Shown one piece after another: positions 24,377-32,855 of a DNA stretch of 64,000 nucleotides (its first letter is position 1; every line of letters starts with the position of its first letter). Position numbers and translations under genes: made by a program. Source of the stretch: Taklimakanibacter lacteus (GTDB taxonomy: Bacteria > Pseudomonadota > Alphaproteobacteria > Rhizobiales > Aestuariivirgaceae). The stretch covers positions 1 to 64,000 of the forward strand of contig QOZQ01000003.1 in the NCBI GenBank assembly GCA_003576695.1, written 5' to 3'. Under the pieces are notes generated by a model. The model saw only the letters and a list, made by a program, of their open reading frames with translations. It had not been told where the DNA came from and ran no database searches.

Positions 24377-24427
24377 GATGACGATCTCCCATTGCGCGCT
24401 TCATGCGCGGTCGGGGAGATACTATTC

Positions 24428-24441
24428 GCGGCCGGCCAGCC
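24428..24441 (-). promoter_or_regulatory. Weak candidate sigma-54 promoter of aioBA
   Basis: On the minus strand a GG (24440-24441) is followed 10 bases later by GC (24428-24429), the required spacing. The flanks CCGGCTG and CCGCGA match the consensus poorly. It is about 50 bp upstream of aioB. No better match was found in the gap. Confidence 0.3.
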
Positions 24442-24497
24442 GGTCTTATTGCGATGCAAAATGAGCGATGAGCACTAAAATCAAGCTTTTGCCGAAA

Positions 24498-24523
24498 GTC
24501 ATGTTCGGAAATCCGAACATGAC
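24498..24523. promoter_or_regulatory. Perfect 12-bp inverted repeat upstream of aioBA, probable AioR site
   Basis: GTCATGTTCGGA (24498-24509) and TCCGAACATGAC (24512-24523) are exact reverse complements with a 2-bp AA spacer. The site lies about 120 bp upstream of the aioB start, the distance expected for an enhancer site of an NtrC-type activator, and immediately downstream of aioR. A half-match CCGAAC recurs at 24546-24551. Confidence 0.75.
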
Positions 24524-24556
24524 GCATTGCCGAAGGTCAGGATTCCCGAACAGGTA

Positions 24557-25879
24557 TCAGGGATCGCTGTAGCCGGAGATATAGAGCCGCCGCATCTTCT
24601 CCCACAGCGTCGTGCGCGAGATGTCGAGAAGTTTCGCGGCCTCGATGATCTGGCCATCGGTCTGCTTCAAGGCACGCTCGATCTGCCGTCGCTCGGCGGA
24701 TTCGCGGGCTTCGGCGAGCGTCGAGAAGGCGGCCAGCATCGGGTGCAGGCCGGATTCGAGATCGGGAAACATGTCGGCCGGCATGATCCAGTCGCTCATC
24801 GCCATGGCGACGGCGCGTTCCATCCGGTTGCGCAGCTCGCGCACATTGCCTGGCCAGGGATGTTCGTGCGCCGTCTCGTAGACGAGCGTGCTGATGCCGC
24901 GAAGATTGGCCTTTCCATCCCCTCTGAAGCGTTCGAAGAAGAGATCGATGAGCCAGGGTATGTCCTCGGTGCGCTTGCGGAGCGGCGGCACCTCGATGCG
25001 GAATCCGTTGATCCGATAAAAAAGGTCACTTCGGAATCTGCCTTGCTCGACTGCCTGGGCAAGGTCGGCATTGGTGGCGCAGACGATCCGGCCGTGGAAT
25101 TGGACGAGTTGCTCGCCCCCCATGCGATGGAACTCGCGCGCCTCGACCAGGCGCAGGAGCTTGGCCTGCAAGCCTGCCGGAAGTTCGCAGAGTTCGTCGA
25201 GAAACAGGATCCCACCGCGCGCCCGCTCGGCGAAGCCTCTGTGGAAGCCCTGGCTGCCCGAGCCCTTGCTGCCGAACAGCTCTATTTCCATGCGGTCGGC
25301 GGGGATGGCAGCACAGTTCACGGCGATGAACGGCTCCTTCGACCGGGCCGACACATTGTGCAGGAAGCGCGCGCAGACTTCCTTGCCGCTTCCCGTTTCT
25401 CCGGTGATGAGCAGGGGGCTCGTGAGATCGGCGATCCGTTCGAGCGATGCCTCGACCTCGCCCATGGCCGGCGAGATGCCGAGCGTATGGTCCTTTCTCG
25501 CAACGGGATGGCGCTGGATGAGCGACAGCGCCCGGTCAAGGAAGGCGTCCATCTGGAAGGGCTTGGTCACATAGTCTCCGGCGCCGGCCCGCATCAGGGA
25601 AACGGCCTGGTCGATGTTTCCATAGGCGGTCACGAACAGAAACGGGGGAACCGCGGATGTCTCGGCGAGTTGCTGGTAAACGCTTTCGCCGCTGGCATCG
25701 GGCAACCTGATGTCACAGATCACCAGGTCGGGGCTGCTGGCGCGCAAGCCAAGCAATGCCTCGCTCCCCGTCTTCCACCAATCCACATGGCATCCTTCCA
25801 AGGTCAGGCTCTGGACCAGCGATTCGCCCATGATGGGGTCGTCTTCCACGAGGCCGACAATGCGCCCTTCAAGCAACAT
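24557..25879 (-). CDS. aioR: AioR, NtrC-type arsenite response regulator
   Basis: This 440-residue protein has a receiver domain (phosphoacceptor Asp56 in LVICDIRLP), an AAA+ domain (Walker A GETGSGKE, Walker B GGILFLDEL, EDIPWLIDLFF), and a C-terminal Fis-type HTH (AAKLLDISRTTLWEKMRRL). It is the response regulator partner of AioS and is thought to activate aioBA. The GAFTGA loop that sigma-54 activators use to contact RNA polymerase is not seen: the segment after ELFG reads SKGSGSQGFHRGFAERARGG. Either the loop is divergent or activation differs. Its start overlaps the aioS stop by 11 bp. Confidence 0.95.
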   Translation of the reverse strand: MLLEGRIVGLVEDDPIMGESLVQSLTLEGCHVDWWKTGSEALLGLRASSPDLVICDIRLPDASGESVYQQLAETSAVPPFLFVTAYGNIDQAVSLMRAGAGDYVTKPFQMDAFLDRALSLIQRHPVARKDHTLGISPAMGEVEASLERIADLTSPLLITGETGSGKEVCARFLHNVSARSKEPFIAVNCAAIPADRMEIELFGSKGSGSQGFHRGFAERARGGILFLDELCELPAGLQAKLLRLVEAREFHRMGGEQLVQFHGRIVCATNADLAQAVEQGRFRSDLFYRINGFRIEVPPLRKRTEDIPWLIDLFFERFRGDGKANLRGISTLVYETAHEHPWPGNVRELRNRMERAVAMAMSDWIMPADMFPDLESGLHPMLAAFSTLAEARESAERRQIERALKQTDGQIIEAAKLLDISRTTLWEKMRRLYISGYSDP

Positions 25880-27344
25880 GCTTCAGTTCCCGGCTTTCGA
25901 AAGGTATGACGAGCCGGATGAGCGTGCCGCCATCGCCCTTCTCCGGCACATGAATGCTTCCGCCCAGTTCCTGGCACAAGCGCTTCACCATCCACAGGCC
26001 GAGGCCGGAGCGGCGGCCGAATGGAGCCACAGCGGTGTCGGGCTGCTCCAGATACTCTTTGAGATGCGGTGGCAGTCCGGAGCCGCTGTCGGCTATTTCG
26101 AATGTCGCGGCCTGAGCATCCGCAACGGCGCGCAACGAGATCGCCGTGTCTTCCGGGCTGGCTTCGCAAGCATTCAGGAGCACGTTGAGGACGGCGTCGC
26201 GCATGCGCGCTGCCGGCAATTCCAATGCCCCCGACAGATCGTTGGTCCAGTGCAGCGTCAGGCGCTTGCGCTTTATTTCGGGCTCGATGAGCAGCCTCAG
26301 GTCGTCTATGTCGCTCGGGATCAGCCTGCGACGGCCGCTGTCGTCGCGATAGACGGCCAATGTCGAGCGCACCAGATCCCGGATGCCCGCCAGCCCCTGT
26401 TCGAGGAGCCGCCCCGAGGTGGTCCTCACGGTCTCGCGGTCGCCGTGCCGTCGCAGCGAATCGAGCGCATTGAACATGCCTCCGAGCGGGTTGTTGATCT
26501 CATGGGCAAGGCCCGACGCAAGCCTTCCAAGGCTTGCCAGTTTTTCTTCCTCCGCAAGCTTGGCCGCCAGCTCCTCCCGTTCGTTCACCGCCCTGGCCAG
26601 CCCATTGTAGCGGGTGAACAGCCGGCGGAACTCGCCGCCATGAGAGCCAACCACCTCTTCCGCAATGGGCTCGATCGGACCCTGCGTGCTGCGGTCGAGA
26701 TGAAGCGTGAGGATGCGGATCGGCTGAACCATTCGCCGAACGGCACAGTAGCCGATGACCGCGAGGATCAGTGTGAGGATCGCGTTCGTGAGAGCCAGGG
26801 TAGCGAAAACCTCCGACCTTTCCTGCAGAAGGGGACGGATGTCGGCGGCCGCATAGATGTGGCCGATTTCGCGATCCTGATAGGTCAAGGGGCGCGCCGC
26901 ATAGGCGGTCGTCAGCTGCTCCACGAGTTCGACACCGGCGCCGGGGAATTGCGCGACGATCCCGGGCGCCAGCGTCCTGTCGGATGGAAAGCGGGTAGGA
27001 TCGGTTGCCGCCAGAACACGATTGTTGCCGTCTGTCACCACGGCCCAATCCACATTGAGGCCACGATAGCGTTCGCGCGACCGGTCAAGCGTATCGAAGA
27101 CCTCCCAGATATCCTCGCGCAAGACGGAAGGCGTGAGAGAGGTCGAGAGGCCATCGAGATAGGCCGCGGCGAGTTGTTCGAGATGCCGCTCCTGGGTATC
27201 GGCCAGGCGCGCCAGCACGCGATTGGTGATCACGGCGCTGACGATGACCATGAGGAGCACGACGAGCATCGGGACCTTGACGGTTATCGGCCAGGAGAGT
27301 GGTTTCGTGGCGGCTGTGAACATGCGCCCAGTCATCCCAGTCAT
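25869..27344 (-). CDS. aioS: AioS, arsenite-signalling sensor histidine kinase
   Basis: This 491-residue kinase has an N-terminal membrane helix (residues ~22-42), a periplasmic domain to ~185, a second helix (~182-202), a HAMP-like linker and a kinase core. The phosphoacceptor is His281 in LASGLAHEINNPLGG. The N box is NVLLNACEAS, G1 is IADSGSGLP and G2 is RSGLGLWMV. In the known system AioX binds As(III) in the periplasm and triggers AioS, which phosphorylates AioR. The start ATG overlaps the aioX stop (ATGA), so aioX, aioS and aioR are translationally coupled. Confidence 0.95.
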   Translation of the reverse strand: MTGMTGRMFTAATKPLSWPITVKVPMLVVLLMVIVSAVITNRVLARLADTQERHLEQLAAAYLDGLSTSLTPSVLREDIWEVFDTLDRSRERYRGLNVDWAVVTDGNNRVLAATDPTRFPSDRTLAPGIVAQFPGAGVELVEQLTTAYAARPLTYQDREIGHIYAAADIRPLLQERSEVFATLALTNAILTLILAVIGYCAVRRMVQPIRILTLHLDRSTQGPIEPIAEEVVGSHGGEFRRLFTRYNGLARAVNEREELAAKLAEEEKLASLGRLASGLAHEINNPLGGMFNALDSLRRHGDRETVRTTSGRLLEQGLAGIRDLVRSTLAVYRDDSGRRRLIPSDIDDLRLLIEPEIKRKRLTLHWTNDLSGALELPAARMRDAVLNVLLNACEASPEDTAISLRAVADAQAATFEIADSGSGLPPHLKEYLEQPDTAVAPFGRRSGLGLWMVKRLCQELGGSIHVPEKGDGGTLIRLVIPFESRELKHVA

Positions 27345-28249
27345 GCCGGAAGGCTCATCACGAGAGTCATTTCCTCGGCGATGGTGTCGAACAGGCGGGC
27401 ATCCTCGCTGCTGAAGCCGTCGAGCCGGAGAAGGTCCAGGATCTGAAGGCCTTCCGGATCATGCCTCATATCCAGCAGGGCCCGCTTGAGGAGCGGGACG
27501 GAGTCCCGCTCCCATTCGGTGTTGGCGCAGGCGATGGGCGGGAAGCCAAGCAACTCCGACTTCCTGAGGACTTTGGTCCTGCCGGTGAGCTCGGGCTCGA
27601 TCTCCGACATCACTTCCCAGACATAGCCATCCACGCTGCCGCTTTGCGCGAGACCCGAGGCAACCGCCCGCACCACATTGCGGTGTCCATAAGTGAAGAA
27701 GGTCTGCCGGAAGAATTGCTCCGGCCGCAATTTCTGCCGTGCCAGGAGTGCCGCGGTCACCAGATAGCCCGAATTGCTGTTCGGATCCGAGAAAGCGTGC
27801 AGGTCGCCCTTCAACTCCTCGACGCCCGTCATCTCTCGATCCCGCGGAATGATCAGATAGGATCGATAGAGCGGCTTTCCGTTCCACACGGGCACCGCGA
27901 CGAGCGACAGCCGGTCGCGGTATTGCACGAACGGGTAGCCGCATATCCACGCTGCCTGCAATTGACCCGAGACGAGCAGCGCGGTGATCTCTTCATAGGT
28001 GCGCCTCTGCACGAGCTGGACCGTGCGGCCGGTAGCGCGCTCCAGATAGGATTTGAGCTTGGTGAGGAGCTCGAGATCGTTGGTGAGGAAGACCGGCGTC
28101 AAGCCAAAGCTGATGGTCTTCTCGCTCGCTTCAGCCTTCGCCACCAAGGGGCTCGCGAGAGTTGCGGCAGCACCGGCGACCACGCTGCGGCGCGAAAGTG
28201 CCGGGACGAGTGCCCTTCGTCTGGCAATTGGGCTGGACGGTGCGTGCAT
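27341..28249 (-). CDS. aioX: AioX, periplasmic arsenite-binding protein (PhnD-like)
   Basis: This 302-residue protein is of the phosphate/phosphonate-binding (PhnD) family. The N-terminus carries a signal with paired arginines, SRRSVVAGAAATLASPLVAKA. The start at 28249 is chosen because the much longer upstream frame has no signal and no family match. A cysteine at position 103 in AAWICGYPFVQY matches the arsenite-sensing cysteine described in rhizobial AioX. A second cysteine is at FPPIACANTEW. It senses As(III) and passes the signal to AioS. It is the first gene of the aioXSR-aioBA run and divergent from arsR. Confidence 0.92.
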   Translation of the reverse strand: MHAPSSPIARRRALVPALSRRSVVAGAAATLASPLVAKAEASEKTISFGLTPVFLTNDLELLTKLKSYLERATGRTVQLVQRRTYEEITALLVSGQLQAAWICGYPFVQYRDRLSLVAVPVWNGKPLYRSYLIIPRDREMTGVEELKGDLHAFSDPNSNSGYLVTAALLARQKLRPEQFFRQTFFTYGHRNVVRAVASGLAQSGSVDGYVWEVMSEIEPELTGRTKVLRKSELLGFPPIACANTEWERDSVPLLKRALLDMRHDPEGLQILDLLRLDGFSSEDARLFDTIAEEMTLVMSLPA

Positions 28250-28384
28250 GGCGGAATGATAGGCCGGGAAGGGCCTGGTTCCAACTCCACTGGCGTCCTG
28301 CCGCCAGCCTGCTGTCGGACTCCCTATCTTGCGCTGCACAATGGCGTTCAGGCCAATTGTCACAGAGCTGTAACACTGTGTCGG

Positions 28385-28400
28385 CATATCCGGACATATG
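28385..28400. promoter_or_regulatory. Possible operator overlapping the arsR start
   Basis: CATATCCGGACATATG has inverted ends CATAT/ATATG and ends inside the arsR start codon. A second weak pair, CACAG...CTGTG, lies about 25 bp upstream. Either could serve ArsR autoregulation; the evidence is only positional. Confidence 0.35.
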
Positions 28401-28754
28401 GACAAGACAGGGGTTGTCGATACGTTGAGTTGCCTGGCACAGGCGACGCGGCTCGAGGTATTCCGCATGCTCGTGGCGGCGGAACCGCAGGGGCTCGCGG
28501 CGGGAGAAATCGCCCAGACCCTGGGCATCCCCCACAACACCTTGTCCAATCATCTCGCCATCCTGACCAGGGCGGAGCTTGTCTGGGGCGAGCGGCGAAG
28601 CCGCAGCATCATCTACCGGGTAAGCCTGGCGACGCTCAGCCAGACCCTGATGTATCTCGTCAGGGACTGCTGTGGCGGGCGCCCCGAGATCTGCACGCCC
28701 CTCAGCACGGTTCTCAGCCCATGCTGCCCACCACGGGAGAAGCTTCATGCCTGA
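28398..28754 (+). CDS. arsR: ArsR-family arsenic-responsive repressor
   Basis: This 118-residue winged-helix repressor has its recognition helix in IPHNTLSNHLAILTRAEL. The arsenic site is C-terminal: Cys91, Cys92 and Cys99 in RDCCGGRPEICTPL, the arrangement of the AfArsR type. A further pair Cys109-Cys110 lies near the end. It would repress the downstream arsC-aqpS-arsC-chrA genes and dissociate on binding As(III). It is divergent from aioX across 148 bp and overlaps the following arsC by 8 bp. Confidence 0.95.
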   Translation: MDKTGVVDTLSCLAQATRLEVFRMLVAAEPQGLAAGEIAQTLGIPHNTLSNHLAILTRAELVWGERRSRSIIYRVSLATLSQTLMYLVRDCCGGRPEICTPLSTVLSPCCPPREKLHA

Positions 28755-29241
28755 CCGCATATTCAACGTGCTGTTTCTTTGCACCGGCAATTCGGCCCGC
28801 TCGATCATGGGCGAGGTGATCCTCAACCGGGAAGGCATCGGCAAGTTCAAGGGCTACAGCGCCGGAAGCACACCCAAGGGCTGGGTCCACCCCTATACGC
28901 TCGATCTCATCCGGAAGCTCAATCACCCGATAAAGGATTTGCGTTCGAAGGATTGGGATGAGTTCGCGGAAGAGGGGGCGCCCAAGCTCGACTTTGTCTT
29001 CACCTTGTGCGACGAAGCCGCCAATGAAGTCTGCCCGATCTGGCCGGGCCAGCCGATGACGGCACATTGGGGCATGCCGGATCCGGCGGCAGTCGAGGGC
29101 ACTGAAGCGGAGAAGCGGCTGGCCTTTGCCGAGACATACCGCATGCTGCGCAATCGCATCAGTGCCTTCGTCAATCTGCCGATGTCGTCTCTCGACCGGT
29201 TGAGCCTGCAGAAGCATCTGGTAGATATCGGCAGAAGCTGA
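28747..29241 (+). CDS. arsC: Arsenate reductase, low-molecular-weight phosphatase type
   Basis: This 164-residue enzyme is of the thioredoxin-coupled ArsC/LMW-phosphatase family. The P-loop C-x5-R reads LFLCTGNSARSIM. The longer version continues past the P-loop with AGSTPKGWVHPYTL and DFVFTLCDEAANEVCPIWPG, which supply the resolving cysteines. It reduces As(V) to As(III) in the cytoplasm. The start at 28747 has a GGGAGAAG ribosome binding site and lies inside the end of arsR. It is followed by aqpS after 28 bp. Confidence 0.95.
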   Translation: MPDRIFNVLFLCTGNSARSIMGEVILNREGIGKFKGYSAGSTPKGWVHPYTLDLIRKLNHPIKDLRSKDWDEFAEEGAPKLDFVFTLCDEAANEVCPIWPGQPMTAHWGMPDPAAVEGTEAEKRLAFAETYRMLRNRISAFVNLPMSSLDRLSLQKHLVDIGRS

Positions 29242-29269
29242 GATCTGGCTTTCATTCGGAAATCATCAA

Positions 29270-29971
29270 ATGAATGGATTTGACCTCCCTCGCCGCCTGA
29301 CGGCCGAAGCGCTGGGCACCGGCCTTCTGGTCGCGACCGTCGTCGGCTCCGGCATCATGGCCGACAGGCTGACCGACGACACCGCACTCGCTCTCCTGGG
29401 CAACACGCTGCCCACCGGCGCGATCCTGGTCGTGCTGATCACCATCCTGGGACCGATCTCGGGCGCCCATTTCAATCCGGCCGTCTCGCTCGTCTTCGCC
29501 ATGAAGCGCGACATCGACTGGAATGCGGCACTGCTCTACATCATCGCCCAGATCGTGGGCGGCGTTGCCGGCACCGTTGCCGCGCATCTGATGTTCGGCC
29601 TTCCGCTCATCGAAGCATCGCTCACGGCGCGCACCGGAGCGGCGCAATGGTTCGCCGAAGCCGTCGCCGCTTTCGGTCTCGTCGCCACGATCCTCGCCGG
29701 TATCCGTTTCTCCAGCTCTTCGGTGCCTTGGCTCGTCGGCCTCTACATCACGGCGGCCTACTGGTTCACCGCCTCGACCTCCTTCGCCAATCCGGCGGTG
29801 GCGATCGCGCGCTCGCTCACCAACACCTTCTCAGGCATCCGTCCCATCGACCTGCCGGGCTTCATCGTGGCCGAGATTCTCGGCGCCATCGTCGGCTGTC
29901 TGCTGATGACATGGCTGCTGCGCAAGCAACCCGAAGCGGAAGCCCGCAGGAGCGGCAAGGTTCGCGCATGA
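29270..29971 (+). CDS. aqpS: Aquaglyceroporin, probable arsenite channel
   Basis: This 233-residue MIP-family channel has about six membrane segments and the two half-helix motifs HFNPAVSLVFAM and SFANPAVAIARSL. Rhizobial ars operons encode such a channel, AqpS, in place of a pump; it lets arsenite leave by diffusion after arsenate reduction. The neighbours here, arsC on both sides, match that arrangement. The gene overlaps the following arsC by 4 bp (ATGA). No arsB or acr3 is seen in the window. Confidence 0.93.
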   Translation: MNGFDLPRRLTAEALGTGLLVATVVGSGIMADRLTDDTALALLGNTLPTGAILVVLITILGPISGAHFNPAVSLVFAMKRDIDWNAALLYIIAQIVGGVAGTVAAHLMFGLPLIEASLTARTGAAQWFAEAVAAFGLVATILAGIRFSSSSVPWLVGLYITAAYWFTASTSFANPAVAIARSLTNTFSGIRPIDLPGFIVAEILGAIVGCLLMTWLLRKQPEAEARRSGKVRA

Positions 29972-30375
29972 CCGTCACCATCTATCACAACCCCGCCTGC
30001 GGCACCTCGCGCAACACATTGGCGATGATCCGGCAGAGCGGCGAGGAGCCGGTCGTCATCGAATATCTGAAAGATCCCCCGCGCCGCGAGAAGCTCATCG
30101 AGCTCATCCAGGCGATGAATATTCCCGTGCGCGACCTTCTGCGCCGGAAGGGAACGCCCTATGACGAGCTGGGACTCGATGATCCGAAGTGGAGCGATGA
30201 CGAGCTGATCGATTTCATGATGCAGCACCCGATCCTGATCAACCGGCCGATCGTCGTCACCGGCAAGGGCGTGAGGCTCTGCCGCCCGTCGGAGGCCGTG
30301 CTCGATCTCCTGCCCAATCCCGATATCGGCCGCTTCGTCAAGGAAGACGGCGAGATCGTGACGCCACGCCGATGA
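29968..30375 (+). CDS. arsC: Arsenate reductase, glutaredoxin-coupled type
   Basis: This 135-residue enzyme is of the E. coli ArsC/Spx family. The catalytic cysteine is Cys11 in IYHNPACGTSRN, and the conserved arginines are in VRDLLRRKGTP and LINRPIVVTGKGVRLCRP. It reduces arsenate using glutathione and glutaredoxin, a different chemistry from the other arsC three genes upstream. Start and stop overlap both neighbours by 4 bp (ATGA), so it is embedded in a tightly coupled operon. Confidence 0.95.
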   Translation: MTVTIYHNPACGTSRNTLAMIRQSGEEPVVIEYLKDPPRREKLIELIQAMNIPVRDLLRRKGTPYDELGLDDPKWSDDELIDFMMQHPILINRPIVVTGKGVRLCRPSEAVLDLLPNPDIGRFVKEDGEIVTPRR

Positions 30376-31592
30376 CCGAGAGCGAGGCCGCCATTCGCCG
30401 GGGGCCTGCCGGGTCTGCCGCCGAGGTCTTTGTCACGTTCCTCAAGCTTGGACTGACTTCATTTGGCGGGCCGATCGCGCATCTCGGCTATTTCCGCGAC
30501 GAGGTGGTCGTGCGCCGGCGTTGGATCGACGAGGCGGGCTATGCCGATCTTGTCGCGCTCTGCCAATTCCTGCCGGGACCGGCCTCGAGCCAGGTCGGCT
30601 TTGCGCTGGGCCTGTTGCGCGGCGGGCCGCTCGGGGCGCTCGCCGCCTGGGCCGCCTTCACGCTGCCCTCGGCACTGGTCCTTCTCGCCTTCGCCTATGG
30701 CGCAGCGCTGTTTCAGGGGCCTGTCGGGTCCGGCGTGATCCATGGGCTCAAGGTGGTCGCCGTCGCCGTCGTGGCCCAGGCCGTCTGGGGCATGGCCCGG
30801 ACGCTTGCGCCGGACCGCGAGCGGGCGGGCATCGCGGTCGCTGCCGTCCTCGCCGTCGTCTTCGTCGGAGGCTCGGCCGGGCAGATAGGGGCGATCGTCC
30901 TCGGCGGGCTGGCCGGCCTGTGGGTGTGCCGCGGGACACCGTTCACGACCGTGGGGCATCTGGCCTTTCCTGTCAGCCGTGGGACGGCCGCCATCTGCCT
31001 CCTTGCCTATGGCGTGCTGCTTGCCGGCCTCCCGATCCTCGCCACAGCGCTCGATGCGCAGGGCCTGAAACTGTTCGACGCTTTCTATCGGGCCGGCTCG
31101 CTCGTCTTTGGCGGCGGGCATGTCGTCCTGCCCTTGCTGCAGACGGAGGTCGTGGATCCCGGCTGGGTCACGAATGACGCCTTCCTCGCCGGCTATGGCG
31201 CGGCACAGGCCGTGCCGGGTCCGCTGTTCACTTTCGCGGCCTATCTGGGCGCGGTGATGCAGCCCGCGCCGAACGGCGTGCCGGGAGCATCCATCGCCCT
31301 TGCCGCCGTGTTCCTGCCCGGGTTTCTGCTCGTCGTCGGCGCGCTGCCCTTCTGGGATACGTTCCGCGCGCACCCTCGGGGGCAAGCGGCAATGCGCGGC
31401 GCCAACGCGGCCGTCGTGGGCATTCTCGGCGCCGCACTTTATGACCCGGTGTGGACGAGCGCGGTGCGCGGTCCTCGTGACTTTGCGCTGGCATTGACGG
31501 CTTTCCTCCTGCTTGTGGCCTGGAAGGCGCCGCCGTGGCTGGTCGTGGCCTTTGCGGCCGCCGGAGGCGTCGCGCTGGCGCTCATCGGCTGA
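30372..31592 (+). CDS. chrA: ChrA-family chromate transporter
   Basis: This 406-residue membrane protein is of the two-domain CHR family that exports chromate. The first domain shows FLKLGLTSFGGPIAHLGYFR and CQFLPGPASSQVGFALGLLRGG. The second domain repeats the pattern as FGGGHVVLPLLQTEVVDPGWV and GYGAAQAVPGPLFTFAAYLG. It overlaps arsC by 4 bp at the start, so it is translated with the ars genes. Chromate and arsenate are both oxyanions, which may explain its place in the operon. The 3' end overlaps the convergent MFS gene by 11 bp. Confidence 0.95.
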   Translation: MTESEAAIRRGPAGSAAEVFVTFLKLGLTSFGGPIAHLGYFRDEVVVRRRWIDEAGYADLVALCQFLPGPASSQVGFALGLLRGGPLGALAAWAAFTLPSALVLLAFAYGAALFQGPVGSGVIHGLKVVAVAVVAQAVWGMARTLAPDRERAGIAVAAVLAVVFVGGSAGQIGAIVLGGLAGLWVCRGTPFTTVGHLAFPVSRGTAAICLLAYGVLLAGLPILATALDAQGLKLFDAFYRAGSLVFGGGHVVLPLLQTEVVDPGWVTNDAFLAGYGAAQAVPGPLFTFAAYLGAVMQPAPNGVPGASIALAAVFLPGFLLVVGALPFWDTFRAHPRGQAAMRGANAAVVGILGAALYDPVWTSAVRGPRDFALALTAFLLLVAWKAPPWLVVAFAAAGGVALALIG

Positions 31593-32805
31593 AAGTCGGT
31601 GCCATGCCGGTCCGAGGGCGCGGGATGAGACGCAGCACGACCAAAGAGAGGATGGCGAGGCCCGCCGAAACCGCGAAAGCGACTGTCGGCCCGGCGCTTC
31701 CCATGAACAGCGCGAAGACGAAGGGCGCGCAGGATTTGACCGCGACGCTGATGGCCGAGATCCGGCCGAGCCTCGCGCCATAGCCGCTGCGGCCGAAGAG
31801 CGCGAGCGGGATGGTGCCCCTGACGATCGAGGAGAGGCCCTGGCTGAGGCCGAACAGGATGGCGAAGACGACCGCGGCAGCGACGCCGGCGCCCGCCAGC
31901 ATCAGCGCGGCCAGCGCAACGATCAGGAACAGGGAGGAGATCGCGCCGGTCGCAAGCGGATGCAGCGTCTTGCCGAACAGCATGTCGAGGAAGCGGATGG
32001 CGACCTGCGAGGGGCCCATCAGCACGCCGACACCGACCGCCACCGCCGGCGTGAAGCCGGCATTCTGCAGGGCGGACACCCATTGGATGTTGAAGGAGGA
32101 ATAGACGAAGCCGGTGAGGCAGAAATAGGCGATGAGCCACAGCATCGCCCGTACCCTTTGCCCGGGCGGCAGCGTCGGCAATTCATCGCCGTCTTCGCCG
32201 GACAGTGTCAGGCCGTTTGCCGTCGGTGACGCCGTTCGCCGGAGCACCCAGAGGTGAAGGGGAAGGCAGAGGACGAGGTTGACGACGGCGAAGACGAGAT
32301 AGACCGAGCGCCAGTCCATGGTCTCGACCAGCAAATGCGTGATCGGCCAGAAGACGGTCGAGGCGAAGCCGCCGAGCAGGGTCATCTGCGTGATGGCGCG
32401 CCGCGCCGCCTGGCGGCCGGTAATCTGCGAGATCGCCGCGAAAGCGGCGTCATAGAGAACGAGGACCGACGTCACTTCGACGATGATGAGGGCCAGCGCG
32501 AAGGTGACCAGGTTTTGCGATGCCGCCAGCGCGACAAGCGCGATGGAAGAGGCGATGGATCCCCAGGACATGATGAGCCGGGCGCCGCGCTCGTCGATAA
32601 GCCGCCCGGCGAGAGGTCCGGCGAGGCCGCCGATCAGCAAAGCAAGCGACAGGCATCCGAAGGACCATGATGACGGCCAGCCGAATTCGCGCGAGATATA
32701 GGGCTCGAGCACGGCAAAGGCGTAATAGAGCGTGCCATAGCCCACGATCTGCGTAACGCCGAGGCCGATGATCGGGATGGCGATGGAGCGGCTGCCGCGG
32801 GACAC
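31582..32805 (-). CDS. MFS transporter of the arsenic island, possibly ArsK-like
   Basis: This 407-residue major facilitator has twelve predicted helices. The N-terminal half contains GRLIDERGARLIMSWGSI, the usual motif A region. The start is GTG at 32805. It lies between the ars operon and the flavoprotein gene in the same direction as the latter and is probably co-transcribed with it. Rhizobial ars islands often carry an MFS exporter for trivalent arsenicals (ArsK), and this gene is a candidate by position. I cannot identify the substrate from sequence. Confidence 0.85.
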   Translation of the reverse strand: MSRGSRSIAIPIIGLGVTQIVGYGTLYYAFAVLEPYISREFGWPSSWSFGCLSLALLIGGLAGPLAGRLIDERGARLIMSWGSIASSIALVALAASQNLVTFALALIIVEVTSVLVLYDAAFAAISQITGRQAARRAITQMTLLGGFASTVFWPITHLLVETMDWRSVYLVFAVVNLVLCLPLHLWVLRRTASPTANGLTLSGEDGDELPTLPPGQRVRAMLWLIAYFCLTGFVYSSFNIQWVSALQNAGFTPAVAVGVGVLMGPSQVAIRFLDMLFGKTLHPLATGAISSLFLIVALAALMLAGAGVAAAVVFAILFGLSQGLSSIVRGTIPLALFGRSGYGARLGRISAISVAVKSCAPFVFALFMGSAGPTVAFAVSAGLAILSLVVLRLIPRPRTGMAPTFSR

Positions 32806-32855
32806 CCCATTCGCCTGCTGCTGTGATCGAGCTTTCCGCCATTCGAGATGCTGTT

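Noticed and set aside
24527-25909. Open frame of 460 codons opposite aioR
   Set aside because: It is antisense to aioR with shadow composition and no motif.
27341-28549. Longer 402-residue start for AioX
   Set aside because: The extra 100 residues lack a signal and overlap the arsR regulatory region and start. The start at 28249 gives a proper signal peptide.
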